The notes: generated by a model from the letters alone, not told the origin. Counted from the first letter of the stretch, positions 26,557-35,799 are shown. The stretch is DNA of 64,000 nucleotides from Actinomycetota bacterium (GCA_016278725.1 JADQBG010000005.1:1-64000), one strand, 5' to 3'. Numbers and translations: made by a program.

Positions 26557-28053
26557 ATGGCGGTTTCGGCAAAGCAGGATCTGCTGATGGTAATAGGCGG
26601 GGAAGATGTCTCGGCGGCGTCGGGCGAGACGGTCGAGGTGATCAACCCGGCGACCGAGGAAACGGTGGGAACCGTCCCCAAGGGTGGTTCCGAGGATGTC
26701 GACCGGGCCGTGGAAGCGGCCAAACAGGCTTTCAAGGCGTGGTCGCACCTGGCTCCGGCCGAGCGCAGCGCCCTTTTGTTCAAGCTTGCGGACGCTCTCG
26801 CTGAGCGGACGCAGGAGCTGTCCGAGCTCGAGGTGGCGCACACCGGCAAGGCCATCAAGATGGTGGTCAACACCGATGTGCCTTTTGCCCACGACAATCT
26901 GCGCTTCATGGCGGGTCAGGCCCGGGCGTTGGAGGGTACGGCAACGGGTGAGTATCTCGAGGGCTACACCAGCATGCTGCGCCGCGAGCCGCTGGGAGTC
27001 GTGGGCTCGATCGCTCCCTGGAACTATCCCTACATGATGATGGCCTGGAAGGTGGGTCCCGCGCTTGCGGCCGGCAACACCGTGGTCTTCAAGCCTGCCT
27101 CGAACACGCCGCTGACCGCCATCGAGGTGGCCCGGGCCGCCCGGGAGGCCGGCTTTCCTCCGGGCGTACTCAATGTGGTCACGGGACCGGGAGAAACCGT
27201 GGGCGCCGCCATCGCCGAGCATGCCCAGGTGGCGATGGTTTCACTGACGGGCAACGTGGCAACCGGCTCGCGCATCATGATGCAGGCCGCTCCCAGCCTG
27301 AAGCGGGTTCATCTGGAACTCGGCGGCAAGGCGCCCTTCATCGTCTTCGACGATGCCGATCTGGAGGCTGCCGTCCAGGGGGCCGTGGTCGGGGGATACA
27401 TCAACACCGGCCAGGACTGCACCGCGGCCACGCGCGTGTACGTCCAGCAGCCGCGCTACGAGGAGTTCCTCGAGCGTTTCAAGGACGCGGTCGAGAAGAT
27501 CCGCACCGGCGACCCCACCCAGATGACCACGGACATGGGACCCTTGATTTCCGCGTCGCAGCGGGACACCGTGGACGGATTCGTCCGGGGGGCCCACGCC
27601 CGGGGCGTGGAAGTCGTGACCGGGGGATCGGGCCTCGACGGCAAGGGCTTCTACTATCAACCCACCATCCTTGCGGGAGCGGCGGACGACGACGAGGTCG
27701 TGCAGAAGGAGATCTTCGGCCCGGTGGTGGTCGTCCTGCCTTTCTCCGACGAGGACGAAGTGGTTGCCCGGGCAAACGGAGTGGAATACGGCCTGGCCTC
27801 TTCGGTCTGGACCCGCGACGTGTTTCGCGCTCTGCGGGTATCGAAAGAGCTGGCTTTTGGCGAGGTTTGGATCAACGACCATCTGCCCCTGGTCTCGGAG
27901 ATGCCGCATGGAGGCGTGAAGAAGTCAGGCTTCGGCTCGGACCTCTCCCGCTACTCCTTCGACGAATACACCGCCCTCAAGCACGTGATGGCCGATCTGT
28001 CCGGCAAGGCCCGCAAGGACTGGCATTTCACCCTTTACGGCGACCAGGAATAG
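26557..28053 (+). CDS. NAD(P)+-dependent aldehyde dehydrogenase (aminobutyraldehyde/betaine-aldehyde type)
   Basis: ATG 26557 follows TGGAGGAAAG. The 498-residue product is full length. The catalytic cysteine is Cys288 in NTGQDCTAATRV and the general base is Glu254 in LELGGKAPF. Cofactor-site segments APWNYPYMMMAWKVGPALAAGN (in part WNYPYMM) and SLTGNVATG are present. The C-terminal SEMPHGGVKKSGFGSDLS is typical of 4-aminobutyraldehyde and betaine-aldehyde dehydrogenases of the PatD/BetB type. It probably oxidises an amino-aldehyde or similar compound. No amine oxidase or aminotransferase partner is nearby. Confidence 0.9.
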   Translation: MAVSAKQDLLMVIGGEDVSAASGETVEVINPATEETVGTVPKGGSEDVDRAVEAAKQAFKAWSHLAPAERSALLFKLADALAERTQELSELEVAHTGKAIKMVVNTDVPFAHDNLRFMAGQARALEGTATGEYLEGYTSMLRREPLGVVGSIAPWNYPYMMMAWKVGPALAAGNTVVFKPASNTPLTAIEVARAAREAGFPPGVLNVVTGPGETVGAAIAEHAQVAMVSLTGNVATGSRIMMQAAPSLKRVHLELGGKAPFIVFDDADLEAAVQGAVVGGYINTGQDCTAATRVYVQQPRYEEFLERFKDAVEKIRTGDPTQMTTDMGPLISASQRDTVDGFVRGAHARGVEVVTGGSGLDGKGFYYQPTILAGAADDDEVVQKEIFGPVVVVLPFSDEDEVVARANGVEYGLASSVWTRDVFRALRVSKELAFGEVWINDHLPLVSEMPHGGVKKSGFGSDLSRYSFDEYTALKHVMADLSGKARKDWHFTLYGDQE

Positions 28054-28128
28054 AGGTGGGGGCCCACGGCCGGAGTTCACGGCCATAACAAGAAGACCCA
28101 ACCGTTTCGGGCTCCCAAGCATTTTGGC

Positions 28129-28156
28129 TTGCCGAGCCCGTGCTGATTGATAGAGT
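28129..28156 (+). promoter_or_regulatory. Candidate promoter of the quinol oxidoreductase operon
   Basis: TTGCCG (28129-28134) and TAGAGT (28151-28156) lie 16 bp apart, upstream of the five-gene cytochrome operon. Each matches the vegetative consensus at four of six positions. Confidence 0.4.
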
Positions 28157-28203
28157 AAAGGTCAGGCCAAACCGCGCACGCGCGAAAATTAGGAGGGGGA
28201 TTC

Positions 28204-29463
28204 TTGGGTAGGCATCGCGGTCTGCTGCTAATCCAGGCGGTATTGCTCCTCGCCCTGATCGCCGGCGGCGCCTACTTCCTCGACTACACCTCCGAGCCGT
28301 CCTTCTGCTCGTCCTGTCACCCGATCGAACCCTTCGCGGAAACCTGGGAGGACTCGACCCACGCAAAGGCCGACGTCACCTGCGTCGAGTGCCACTTCGA
28401 GCCGGGCGCAGTCGGCTACGTCAAGGGCAAGATCTACTCGGTCATGAAGCTCGTGCAGTGGGCGGCGGGGCGCACCGAGATCGAGCCTGAAGCCACGCGC
28501 ACCGTGGTCGGGGGAGCCTGCCGGCAATGCCACGAGCAGGAATCGGTCAGCTTCATCCCGCACAATTTCCACGTGGAAGTGGCCAACCTGGCCTGCACCG
28601 AGTGTCATAGCGCGGTGGTGCACGGCGCCGAACTGGTGGGCGAGGACCGGCCGCACGCCGCCGCGGACGCCGCCTTCTGCAACAATTGCCACACCGGGGA
28701 CATCGCCCCCATCCTCTTCGGCGAGATCGAAAAAGCCGGCCGGGAGCACCCCGGGGTTCCTAAAATCGACGTGAACGTCTGGCGGAACATCCACTGGCGG
28801 GTCGCCGAGCGCCCGGCGGTCATCGACGGATTTCCGTTCCAGCAGATCGAGCGCGATACCTGTCTGGCCTGCCATGATGAGCCCTCCCAATCCCGGGCCT
28901 GCCGCAGCTGCCACGCCGCGCGGGTACCCCAGTTCCGGACTTCGACAGCGGCTCAGCGGGCCAGCGGGCTTCCTCTGGGCATTCTTGCCGTGATGGGAGC
29001 CCTCCTCGCCGCCACTGTGGTTCTGCGGCCGGAGAACAAGGCCAGGGTCTTCGGTTCGCGCTGGATGCAGGTGGTTTCGGTGGTACTGGCGGCATCCGAC
29101 GTCGTCATTCTCTACCTGATCGTGCGCGATACGCTGATCAAGGAGACCGGCTCCCTGGAGATCGGGCCGACCACCGTTTGGATCACCTATCTCCTGGTGA
29201 GCGCCGCCATCATCCTGCTCGTCCTCTACGAAGGAGTGGTCAAGCCGGGAAGTCTAAGGTTGCTGCTGTTGCCCAAGACGGAGGAAGACGAGATCTACGT
29301 GCCCGACCCGCGCAAACGCACCATTGGACCCAAGATACCCGAGCCCGGGGAGGCGGATATGGCGGTGCCGGCCAAACCCGAAGCAGAGACCGCCGCGCCG
29401 CCCGAGCGCGGTCCCGTGACCGAAGCGGATGATCGATCCCCGGACGAGGAGGAGGATTCCTGA
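28204..29463 (+). CDS. Seven-haem membrane cytochrome c of the quinol oxidoreductase operon
   Basis: TTG 28204 has AGGAGGGGG five bases upstream. The 419-residue product has an N-terminal anchor helix (about 6-26) as in NapC/NirT proteins. Seven CxxCH haem sites follow (CSSCH, CVECH, CRQCH, CTECH, CNNCH, CLACH, CRSCH), all before residue 245. Three more membrane helices lie at about 258-275, 290-310 and 322-345, and the tail is Glu/Pro-rich and cytoplasmic. The stop overlaps the Rieske start (TGATG). It should receive electrons from the quinol-oxidising core outside the membrane and pass them on, possibly replacing cytochrome c1. Confidence 0.88.
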   Translation: MGRHRGLLLIQAVLLLALIAGGAYFLDYTSEPSFCSSCHPIEPFAETWEDSTHAKADVTCVECHFEPGAVGYVKGKIYSVMKLVQWAAGRTEIEPEATRTVVGGACRQCHEQESVSFIPHNFHVEVANLACTECHSAVVHGAELVGEDRPHAAADAAFCNNCHTGDIAPILFGEIEKAGREHPGVPKIDVNVWRNIHWRVAERPAVIDGFPFQQIERDTCLACHDEPSQSRACRSCHAARVPQFRTSTAAQRASGLPLGILAVMGALLAATVVLRPENKARVFGSRWMQVVSVVLAASDVVILYLIVRDTLIKETGSLEIGPTTVWITYLLVSAAIILLVLYEGVVKPGSLRLLLLPKTEEDEIYVPDPRKRTIGPKIPEPGEADMAVPAKPEAETAAPPERGPVTEADDRSPDEEEDS

Positions 29464-29903
29464 TGGCGGAAGCACCGATCACCCGCCGGAGATTCCTCAC
29501 CTACCTCCTGGGTGTGACCGGAGCCGTTGGTCTGGGCGGTCTGGCCGCGCCGATCGTGCGTTACGCTTACCCCGTGGCGCATACGCAGGTGGAGCCGCGT
29601 CAGTTCGTGGCCAACCTTTCAGAACTTACTCCGCTGGGGGAGGCGGTTGAATTCGACTATCTGGAGAGGCCGGCCGGTTTGATCCTGTTGGAGGACGGCA
29701 CTCCGAAGGCTCTCTCCCGCGTATGCACCCATTTTGGCTGCATCGTGGGTTGGCAGCCGGAAGACCTGATCTGGTTCTGCCCCTGCCACGCGGGCATGTT
29801 CTCTCCCACCGGGGAGGTGGTCGGCGGGCCTCCGCCGGCGCCGCTCCCCGAGTTCAACGTGATTGTCGAGGGGGACAAGATCTACGTCGAGGGACTGGTT
29901 TAG
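29463..29903 (+). CDS. qcrA: Rieske iron-sulfur protein
   Basis: The product is 146 residues, short for the family. A twin-arginine-type N-terminus (TRRRFLTYLLGVTGAVGLGG) provides export and the membrane anchor. The [2Fe-2S] ligands are in CTHFGC and CPCHAG, and the Pro loop is near GGPPPAPLPEF. It takes the first electron from quinol in bc1/b6f complexes. It is translationally coupled to the seven-haem cytochrome by a TGATG overlap and followed within 3 bp by the cytochrome b gene. Confidence 0.93.
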   Translation: MAEAPITRRRFLTYLLGVTGAVGLGGLAAPIVRYAYPVAHTQVEPRQFVANLSELTPLGEAVEFDYLERPAGLILLEDGTPKALSRVCTHFGCIVGWQPEDLIWFCPCHAGMFSPTGEVVGGPPPAPLPEFNVIVEGDKIYVEGLV

Positions 29904-29905
29904 TC

Positions 29906-30562
29906 ATGGATATCGCCCGTCGCTCCTTCCACTACCTCGACCAGCGTTACCGGCTGCGCGAGCCGCTCGAGTATCAGTTGAACAAGCGGATTCCCTCGCA
30001 CCTCAACTGGACCAACTGCTTCGGCGGCATGACGTTCGTGATGTTCGGCATACAGCTGCTCACCGGGGTGCTGCTGGCCTTCTATTACCGGCCCACCATG
30101 GACGAGGCGTATCCCAGTGTCCTGCGCATCATGCAGGAGATCCCCTTCGGCGGGTTCGTGCGGGGACTGCACGCCTGGACGGCCAACGCCATGATCGCCA
30201 TGGCCATCCTGCACATGCTCAAGGTCTTCTCTATCGGCGCCTTTCGCCCGCCCCGGGAATTCACCTGGGTCTCGGGCGTACTGCTCTTCTTCGTCACAGT
30301 GACCTTCGGCTTCAGCGGTTACCTGCTGCCCATGAACCAGCTCGCTTATTGGGCCACCACGGTGGGCACCCAGATCGCCGGAGCCCTGCCCTTCGTCGGG
30401 GGCTATGCCCAGATCTTTCTCCTGGGCGGATCGCAGATCACGGGGGAGACTCTCACCCGCTTCTTTGCGCTTCACGTCCTCGTGCTGCCGGGAGTGATCC
30501 TGGTGCTCTTGGCCGCCCACTTCACCATGATCCGCCGCCAGGGGATCAGCGACCCGTTGTAG
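29906..30562 (+). CDS. qcrB: Cytochrome b6-like subunit
   Basis: ATG 29906 begins a 218-residue protein with four membrane helices, so this is a split-type (b6) cytochrome b. Haem b ligands are the histidine pairs in LHAWTANAMIAMAILHML (helix 2) and in LHVLVLPGVILVLLAAHF (helix 4). Cys38 in NWTNCFGG occupies the place of the cysteine that binds the extra c-type haem in b6 and in Bacillus-type cytochrome b, so such a haem is possible here. It forms the quinol-oxidising core with the next gene product and the Rieske protein. Confidence 0.93.
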   Translation: MDIARRSFHYLDQRYRLREPLEYQLNKRIPSHLNWTNCFGGMTFVMFGIQLLTGVLLAFYYRPTMDEAYPSVLRIMQEIPFGGFVRGLHAWTANAMIAMAILHMLKVFSIGAFRPPREFTWVSGVLLFFVTVTFGFSGYLLPMNQLAYWATTVGTQIAGALPFVGGYAQIFLLGGSQITGETLTRFFALHVLVLPGVILVLLAAHFTMIRRQGISDPL

Positions 30563-30574
30563 GGGGGAGGTAAC

Positions 30575-31069
30575 GTGGCCGAGCAGGAACACGCACATCA
30601 CTCGACGATATCCACCGTGCGTCACGAGCACACCGAGGAAGAAAGCGCCCTGCGCACGGTCTATTACCCGATAACCCCGGGCTACGAGGAAGAGGAGACC
30701 GAGCTCTTCTTCCCGCACGAGTTGCTCAAGTTCGGGATCATCATCCTGCTGATCGTGGGCATCCTGACCTTCTTTGCCAGCATGGTGCCCCTGCCGGTCG
30801 GCGATCCGGCCGATCCTTTGAGGACCCCTCCCGGCATCGAGCCGGAATGGTATTTCCTGTCCGTGTATCAGCTGCTCAAGTACGTGCCCCGCTGGCTGGG
30901 GGTCGGCTTCAGCTTCATCGTCTTCCCCGCGCTGCTCTTCGCGGTCCCCTTCTTTTGGGGTCCTGTCCGCCGGGTCTCCTGGGGTTGGCCGGCGCTGAAG
31001 GTCATCGTGGCCATCGGCGTGTTCGTCTCCGCCCTGCTCAGCATCATGGGGCTGTTGGGCTTTGAGTAG
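30575..31069 (+). CDS. Cytochrome b C-terminal / subunit IV-like protein
   Basis: GTG 30575 follows GGGGGAGG. The 164-residue product has a cytoplasmic His/Glu-rich N-terminus of about 50 residues and three membrane helices. The quinol-oxidation-site motif is in GIEPEWYFLSVYQLLKYVP (PEWY). It completes the split cytochrome b with the b6-like subunit. Its end overlaps the likely TTG start of the next gene by 8 bp. The His-rich start (EHAHHSTISTVRHEHTEEE) is unusual and could bind metal. Confidence 0.9.
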   Translation: MAEQEHAHHSTISTVRHEHTEEESALRTVYYPITPGYEEEETELFFPHELLKFGIIILLIVGILTFFASMVPLPVGDPADPLRTPPGIEPEWYFLSVYQLLKYVPRWLGVGFSFIVFPALLFAVPFFWGPVRRVSWGWPALKVIVAIGVFVSALLSIMGLLGFE

Positions 31070-31619
31070 CGCGGGGCACAGGGGCGTCCGCCTGATCCGC
31101 ATCCCCGCAGTCGGCGTGCTGGCCGGCCTGGTTCTCTTGTTTCTCGCGGGAACCGCGTGGGCCCAGACTGCGGAAGAAGTCTCGCCCAAGGTTTGCACCG
31201 AATGTCATGCGTTCGTCAGCCAGGATGTGGTCAACAGTTGGCAGGCTCAGAATCACGGGCAGAACGGCGTGGGGTGCCCCGTGTGTCACGCCACCCACGA
31301 GCAGGATTTTCGCCCCTCGCCGACCGTGGCGATTTGCATGGAGTGCCACGACGTCCCCGCGGTACACCCCGGTTACGCAGCGGACGACTCCGCGGGAGTC
31401 TGCATGGAGTGTCACTCCTCCAACATCCACGTCCTGCCCGGGGAGGGTTCCTGGTTCCTCGCCGGACTGCCCCCGGAACAACTCGAAGCGACGCCTCAGC
31501 CGGAGTCGGTGTTCAGTCTGGGCGAGGCGCGAACCGTCGCAATCGTCGTCGTTTTGGTGGGCGCCGTTTCAGGCGTCCTCTTCGGGCTTGTGCTCGACCG
31601 GTTTATTCGAAATCTGTAG
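31062..31619 (+). CDS. Four-haem membrane cytochrome c
   Basis: TTG 31062 opens a 185-residue protein with a signal peptide or anchor (about 12-34, ending AWA-QT). Four CxxCH sites follow (CTECH, CPVCH, CMECH, CMECH) within about 75 residues, with extra histidines (NHGQNG, ATHEQDF, AVHPGY, NIHVLPG) suited to bis-His ligation. A C-terminal helix (about 157-178) anchors it. It is the last gene of the operon and probably carries electrons from the complex to an extracellular or soluble acceptor. It converges on the membrane protein gene at 31603. Confidence 0.85.
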   Translation: MSSAGHRGVRLIRIPAVGVLAGLVLLFLAGTAWAQTAEEVSPKVCTECHAFVSQDVVNSWQAQNHGQNGVGCPVCHATHEQDFRPSPTVAICMECHDVPAVHPGYAADDSAGVCMECHSSNIHVLPGEGSWFLAGLPPEQLEATPQPESVFSLGEARTVAIVVVLVGAVSGVLFGLVLDRFIRNL

Positions 31620-32235
31620 GGTCTTGCCCCGAGAAGTAGACGGTGCGTGCGACGCTCCCCGAGAGTTGGGGCGGGAACTCTAGGTCTGGGATCCCGGGCA
31701 AGCCGTGACTGCGGTTGGAGAGGGGGATCTGCCCCGACGCCGAGGAGGTTTTCTCCCGGGCCGCCGCCCCCGCAACGGTCGCGCCCGCAACGGTTTCGCC
31801 CCAGGGCAAAGGCCCCACTGCCGCGTTCTCCCAAAGCGACTTCGCCAGCCAACTCCGCATCCCGCCCACTGCGAATCCGGTGGCTACCGGGATCGCGAGA
31901 GTGAGTACGAAGAGGATGAGCGTCGGGCCCGAGCTGAGGTCGCCTCGAGCGATGCCCCCGCCGGTCGGGGACGCGCTGATGCTAAAGAGCACCACCGCGA
32001 GAGCGCCCGTTCCGTACCATAGGCCGGCGAGCACTCCCGAACGCATTCCGCATAACAGCACGAAGGCCGCACAGCCCGCGATCAGGGCGCCGGCGAAGAC
32101 CAGCGAGAGGGTGGAGGCGCCTCCCCAGAGGCCCAGAGGCAGCAGGATGAACCCGGCTGCGAACGATACAATGCCGGCGAGCAGTCCGGCTCCGAGTATC
32201 TGTGCCAGCGGACGGATCATTCTTTGGCCCGGCAT
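31603..32235 (-). CDS. Small polytopic membrane protein of unknown function
   Basis: ATG 32235, with GGAGGTGGGGGG upstream, gives 210 residues. Four hydrophobic segments lie at about 8-30, 36-58, 64-84 and 97-120, rich in Gly and Ala. A polar tail of about 80 residues follows. No family signature is recognised. Its 3' end overlaps the end of the four-haem cytochrome gene by 17 bp on the opposite strand, so the last residues of one or both are constrained by the other. Confidence 0.6.
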   Translation of the reverse strand: MPGQRMIRPLAQILGAGLLAGIVSFAAGFILLPLGLWGGASTLSLVFAGALIAGCAAFVLLCGMRSGVLAGLWYGTGALAVVLFSISASPTGGGIARGDLSSGPTLILFVLTLAIPVATGFAVGGMRSWLAKSLWENAAVGPLPWGETVAGATVAGAAAREKTSSASGQIPLSNRSHGLPGIPDLEFPPQLSGSVARTVYFSGQDPTDFE

Positions 32236-32306
32236 TTCCCCCCACCTCCGGGTCGTTTGACACAAACGATACTAGCGAAACCCCAATGCTTTGTCGAGGG
32301 TGAGTT

Positions 32307-35045
32307 TTGCCTCCAAAGGACGGGAAGAAGGCCGAAGCGGGGCAGTTGGCAGCTTTCCGAGATAGATTTGCGGAGACGGAGATAGAGAGGGTAATGGCGC
32401 TCGAGGCCTATCGCAAGAAGAGGGATTTCGCGAAGACTTCCGAACCGCGGGGCGCGAAGGCCGCGGGCGAGGGCCGCCTATACCTGATCCAAAAACATGC
32501 GGCCTCCCGCCTGCATTACGATTTTCGCCTGGAGCACGACGGCGTTTTGCTGTCCTGGGCGGTGCCCAAAGGCCCTTCGCTGAACCCTCGCGAGCCCCAT
32601 CTTGCCGTGCATGTGGAGGATCACCCCGTCGAGTACGGCAGCTTCGAGGGGACCATCCCCGAGAACGAATACGGCGGCGGAACCGTGCTGTTGTGGGACC
32701 GGGGAAGTTGGGAGCCCGAAGAAGATCCCGGCGAGGGCATGAGCAAAGGGGAGCTGCGCTTCACCCTGCACGGGGAGAAACTCAAGGGCGGTTGGCTCCT
32801 GACCCGCAAAGGCCACGCCAACGAGGACAAGCAGGAGTGGCTGCTGATCAAACGGCGCGATGAGCATGCCGTCGACAGTGAAGGACAAGCCGTGCTGACC
32901 GAAAGCCCGCTCTCGGTGGCGAGCGGACGCACTTTGGCCCAGATCGCCGCCGAGCAGGCCGGCAGCGTCTGGCACAGCAACCAACCCGCCGACCGGCAGA
33001 CCGAGGTAAGGCCGGCTGAGGATTTCCGTTTGGACCCGGGCCGTCTGCCCGGAGCGAGGAAGGCCTCCCGCAAGCCTGGTTTCGTCAGGCCGGAACTCGC
33101 CAAGCTGATGTCCGCTCCGCCCGAGGGGCCGGGTTGGCTGCATGAGATCAAGCTGGACGGCTACCGCGCGATAGTCACCATCGACGGGGGCCGGGTCAGA
33201 ATGTTTTCGCGCAACGAGAAGGATTGGACGGCCCGGTACCGCCCCATTGCCGAGGAACTCGCTCGCCTACCGGTCGCGGAGTCGATCCTGGACGGGGAGG
33301 TGGTCGTGCAACTGGCGGACGGCAGTAGCAGCTTCCAGGCGCTCCAGGGTGACCTCGGGGCAGGCCGCACCGACCGTCTGCTCTACTACGCCTTCGACCT
33401 GCTCCGGCTGGATGGGTACGACCTGAGTGGCGTCCCCATCGAGGAACGGAAAGAGACCCTGGAACGATTGTTGGCGCGTTCCGGCCTCGAGCGGGTGCGC
33501 TACAACGCGCACGTTCTGGGGGAGGGCGAGTTGTTCTACGAGCAGGCCTGCAGTTTTGGGCTCGAGGGAGTGATCAGCAAGAAGCGCTCGAGCTTCTATC
33601 GCGCCGGCTCGCGCGGAGGCGAATGGCAAAAGATCAAATGCCTCAACGAGCAGGAGTTCGTGATCGGGGGTTACACGCCCATGGAGGGGCGCTCCTCGGT
33701 GCTCGGCGCGCTCCTGGTCGGGGTCTATGAGGACGGGCGCCTGCGCTACGTGGGCAAGGTGGGGACCGGCTTCACCGACCAGATGCGCCGGGAGTTGGCC
33801 GAGCGGCTGGAGCGCATGAGGGTGGAGAGCTCGCCTTTCTCGGCCCAAGCCGGGCGGGCGCCGAAAAGCGCCCGTTGGGTGCGTCCCGAGTGGGTGGCCG
33901 AGGTCGCCTTTCTCGAATGGACTCGAGGCGGGGAAATTCGCCATCCCAGTTTCAAGGGACTGCGCGAGGACCGGGACCCTCGGGGAGTGATCGCCGAGAG
34001 CCCGGCCGAGGTGGAAGCCGAGGCGGACGCGGAGGCTTCGCCCGGTTCCACGGCAGACGCTGATGCCGACGGCGCGCGGCAAGATGAGGAGCGTGAACGG
34101 ATGAAAGCCCAGACCGAGGTTCTCGGCGTGAGAGTCACCAACCCCGACCGGGTCTTCTGGCCGGCGGACCAGGTGACCAAGATGGACCTCATCGATTACT
34201 ACCAAGGCATCTCCGGCCGGATCATGCCCCATATCCTGCATCGGCCGATGTCGATGGTGAGGTGCCCGCAGGGGGTTGCCGGGGTGGCCGCGGATTTTCA
34301 CGAGGAGAAAGGCGGTCCCTGCTTCTTTCACAAACACGCCGGCCCCGATTTCCCCGGCCCCTTCGAACGCGTCGAAATCGTGGAGTCGAAGGGACCGGAG
34401 ACCTACCTCACCGTCACGGATCCGGCCGGTTTGGTCGCGCTGGCCCAGATGGGCGTCCTCGAGATCCATGTCTGGGGGTCGCGCTGGCCGGACATCGAAC
34501 GTCCCGACATGATGGTTTTCGACCTCGATCCCGACCCGGAGGCCGGCCTGAGCGGCGCGGTGGAGGGCGCCCGGCTGCTCAGAGTGCTGCTCGCCAATCT
34601 GGGACTGGAGAGCTTCGTGAAGACCACCGGGGGCAAGGGGCTGCACGTGGTCGTTCCGATAAAGCCCGGCGAGGACTGGGAGGGGATCAAGCTGTTCGCC
34701 CGTCGGGTCGCGGAGACCATCGTGGCGGCGGAACCCCATCGCTACACCGCGACCATGTCCAAGGCCAAGCGCAAGGGCAAGACTTTCGTCGACTATCTGC
34801 GCAACGGGCGGACGGCCACCGCCATTGCCCCTTTTTCCACGCGGGCCAAACCTCATCCCACCGTTGCCGTCCCCTTGCGTTGGGAGGAGTTGGCCCGGTT
34901 GGACCGGGCCGACGGCTACACCGTGCAGAACCTCGCCCGGCGGTTGGCCCAGTTGAAGGGCGACCCCTGGGAGGCCTACTTCGAGTTACAGGAGTCGCAG
35001 GAGATCACCGCCAAGATGAAGCGCAGCCTGGGGATAGACACCTAG
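32307..35045 (+). CDS. ligD: Multidomain ATP-dependent DNA ligase LigD
   Basis: The product is 912 residues from TTG 32307, with three domains in the order phosphoesterase, ligase, polymerase. The 3'-phosphoesterase (about 55-210) has LHYDFRLEHDGVL and GTIPENEYGGGTV. The ligase (about 255-560) has adenylation Lys282 in EIKLDGYR, then SILDGEVVV and EGVISKK. A low-complexity Glu/Ala linker leads to the primase-polymerase (about 605-900), with metal-binding FDLDPDPE (Asp739, Asp741) and VKTTGGKGLHVVVPI. LigD joins double-strand breaks together with Ku. No ku gene is in this window. The order matches Pseudomonas-type LigD rather than the polymerase-first form of mycobacteria. Confidence 0.95.
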   Translation: MPPKDGKKAEAGQLAAFRDRFAETEIERVMALEAYRKKRDFAKTSEPRGAKAAGEGRLYLIQKHAASRLHYDFRLEHDGVLLSWAVPKGPSLNPREPHLAVHVEDHPVEYGSFEGTIPENEYGGGTVLLWDRGSWEPEEDPGEGMSKGELRFTLHGEKLKGGWLLTRKGHANEDKQEWLLIKRRDEHAVDSEGQAVLTESPLSVASGRTLAQIAAEQAGSVWHSNQPADRQTEVRPAEDFRLDPGRLPGARKASRKPGFVRPELAKLMSAPPEGPGWLHEIKLDGYRAIVTIDGGRVRMFSRNEKDWTARYRPIAEELARLPVAESILDGEVVVQLADGSSSFQALQGDLGAGRTDRLLYYAFDLLRLDGYDLSGVPIEERKETLERLLARSGLERVRYNAHVLGEGELFYEQACSFGLEGVISKKRSSFYRAGSRGGEWQKIKCLNEQEFVIGGYTPMEGRSSVLGALLVGVYEDGRLRYVGKVGTGFTDQMRRELAERLERMRVESSPFSAQAGRAPKSARWVRPEWVAEVAFLEWTRGGEIRHPSFKGLREDRDPRGVIAESPAEVEAEADAEASPGSTADADADGARQDEERERMKAQTEVLGVRVTNPDRVFWPADQVTKMDLIDYYQGISGRIMPHILHRPMSMVRCPQGVAGVAADFHEEKGGPCFFHKHAGPDFPGPFERVEIVESKGPETYLTVTDPAGLVALAQMGVLEIHVWGSRWPDIERPDMMVFDLDPDPEAGLSGAVEGARLLRVLLANLGLESFVKTTGGKGLHVVVPIKPGEDWEGIKLFARRVAETIVAAEPHRYTATMSKAKRKGKTFVDYLRNGRTATAIAPFSTRAKPHPTVAVPLRWEELARLDRADGYTVQNLARRLAQLKGDPWEAYFELQESQEITAKMKRSLGIDT

Positions 35046-35053
35046 CGAAGCGC

Positions 35054-35614
35054 CTAGGGTTTTGGCGAAGGAGAGAAGTCGACTCGGTCCCCGATCTCGA
35101 CTTGGTGTTCTTCCGCCCAGCCGCCGTTGACCTCTAGGATGTACCGGCTGGGAACGCCGACCCTGCGGGGTTCGGTGGTGTGCGGCTGGGCGCTTTCCAC
35201 GATGCCCACGACCCGCCGCGCTTTGTCGATGAAGATCATGTCGAGCGGGATCAACGTGTTCTTCATCCAGAATGCGTAGTTGCCCTCCAGTTCGTAGACG
35301 AAGAGCATTCCCCGGTCTCGCGGCAGGTTCTCCCGATGCATCAGGCCTTGGGACCGTTCCGCCCGGTCATCTGCGATTTCGGCCACGACCTCTGACGGCT
35401 TGCCGCCGGACGCGTGGACCCGCACCCGGGTCTCACCCGGTTGCAGCGGGGAAGCCGTGGTGGTGGAGCGCTCCTGCTGTTGGCTCGCGCCGGTGGAGGC
35501 CGGAGACTGAGAGCTCAGGCTTTCGCCGCCTGCGCAGGACCAGCCTGCCATGCCCAGGGTGATGAAGATGACCAGCGCCACCAGGAGCGCCGGCCGCTTT
35601 CTTAGCGCCGACAT
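35054..35614 (-). CDS. DUF192-family lipoprotein
   Basis: The product is 186 residues. The lipoprotein signal peptide ends at a Gly-Trp-Ser-Cys lipobox near residue 27, followed by a Ser/Thr/Gln-rich linker. The DUF192 domain at about 65-180 shows RSQGLMHRENLPRDRGMLFVY, FWMKNTLIPLDMIFID and the C-terminal ILEVNGGWAEEHQVEIGDRV, each quoted in part (MHRENLP, MKNTLIPLDMIF, ILEVNGG). DUF192 proteins are small beta-barrels of unknown role, often exported. It converges on ligD, with 8 bp between the stop codons. Confidence 0.88.
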   Translation of the reverse strand: MSALRKRPALLVALVIFITLGMAGWSCAGGESLSSQSPASTGASQQQERSTTTASPLQPGETRVRVHASGGKPSEVVAEIADDRAERSQGLMHRENLPRDRGMLFVYELEGNYAFWMKNTLIPLDMIFIDKARRVVGIVESAQPHTTEPRRVGVPSRYILEVNGGWAEEHQVEIGDRVDFSPSPKP

Positions 35615-35799
35615 ATCCGCCCTTAGCCCCCCACTGCGTTCGGCTGCCCAGACCTCCGGAGTTCCTCTGACCGCCTCATAGTGTGAGCGATATCTCCGTC
35701 GGCCGCAATGGTCATAGACGCTTCTTCTCCCTGCGGGGCGGATTTTGGGCCTGCATCGGATAGGCTTTGTTACTGAATCAGTCGATCGAGGAGGAAGCG

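Noticed and set aside
33267-34856. Long antisense frame over ligD (529 codons), and similar ones at 54290-56161 and 29900-31198.
   Set aside because: They are shadows in high-G+C coding DNA: Arg/Pro/His/Gly-rich products, no ribosome sites, and fully opposite strongly supported genes.
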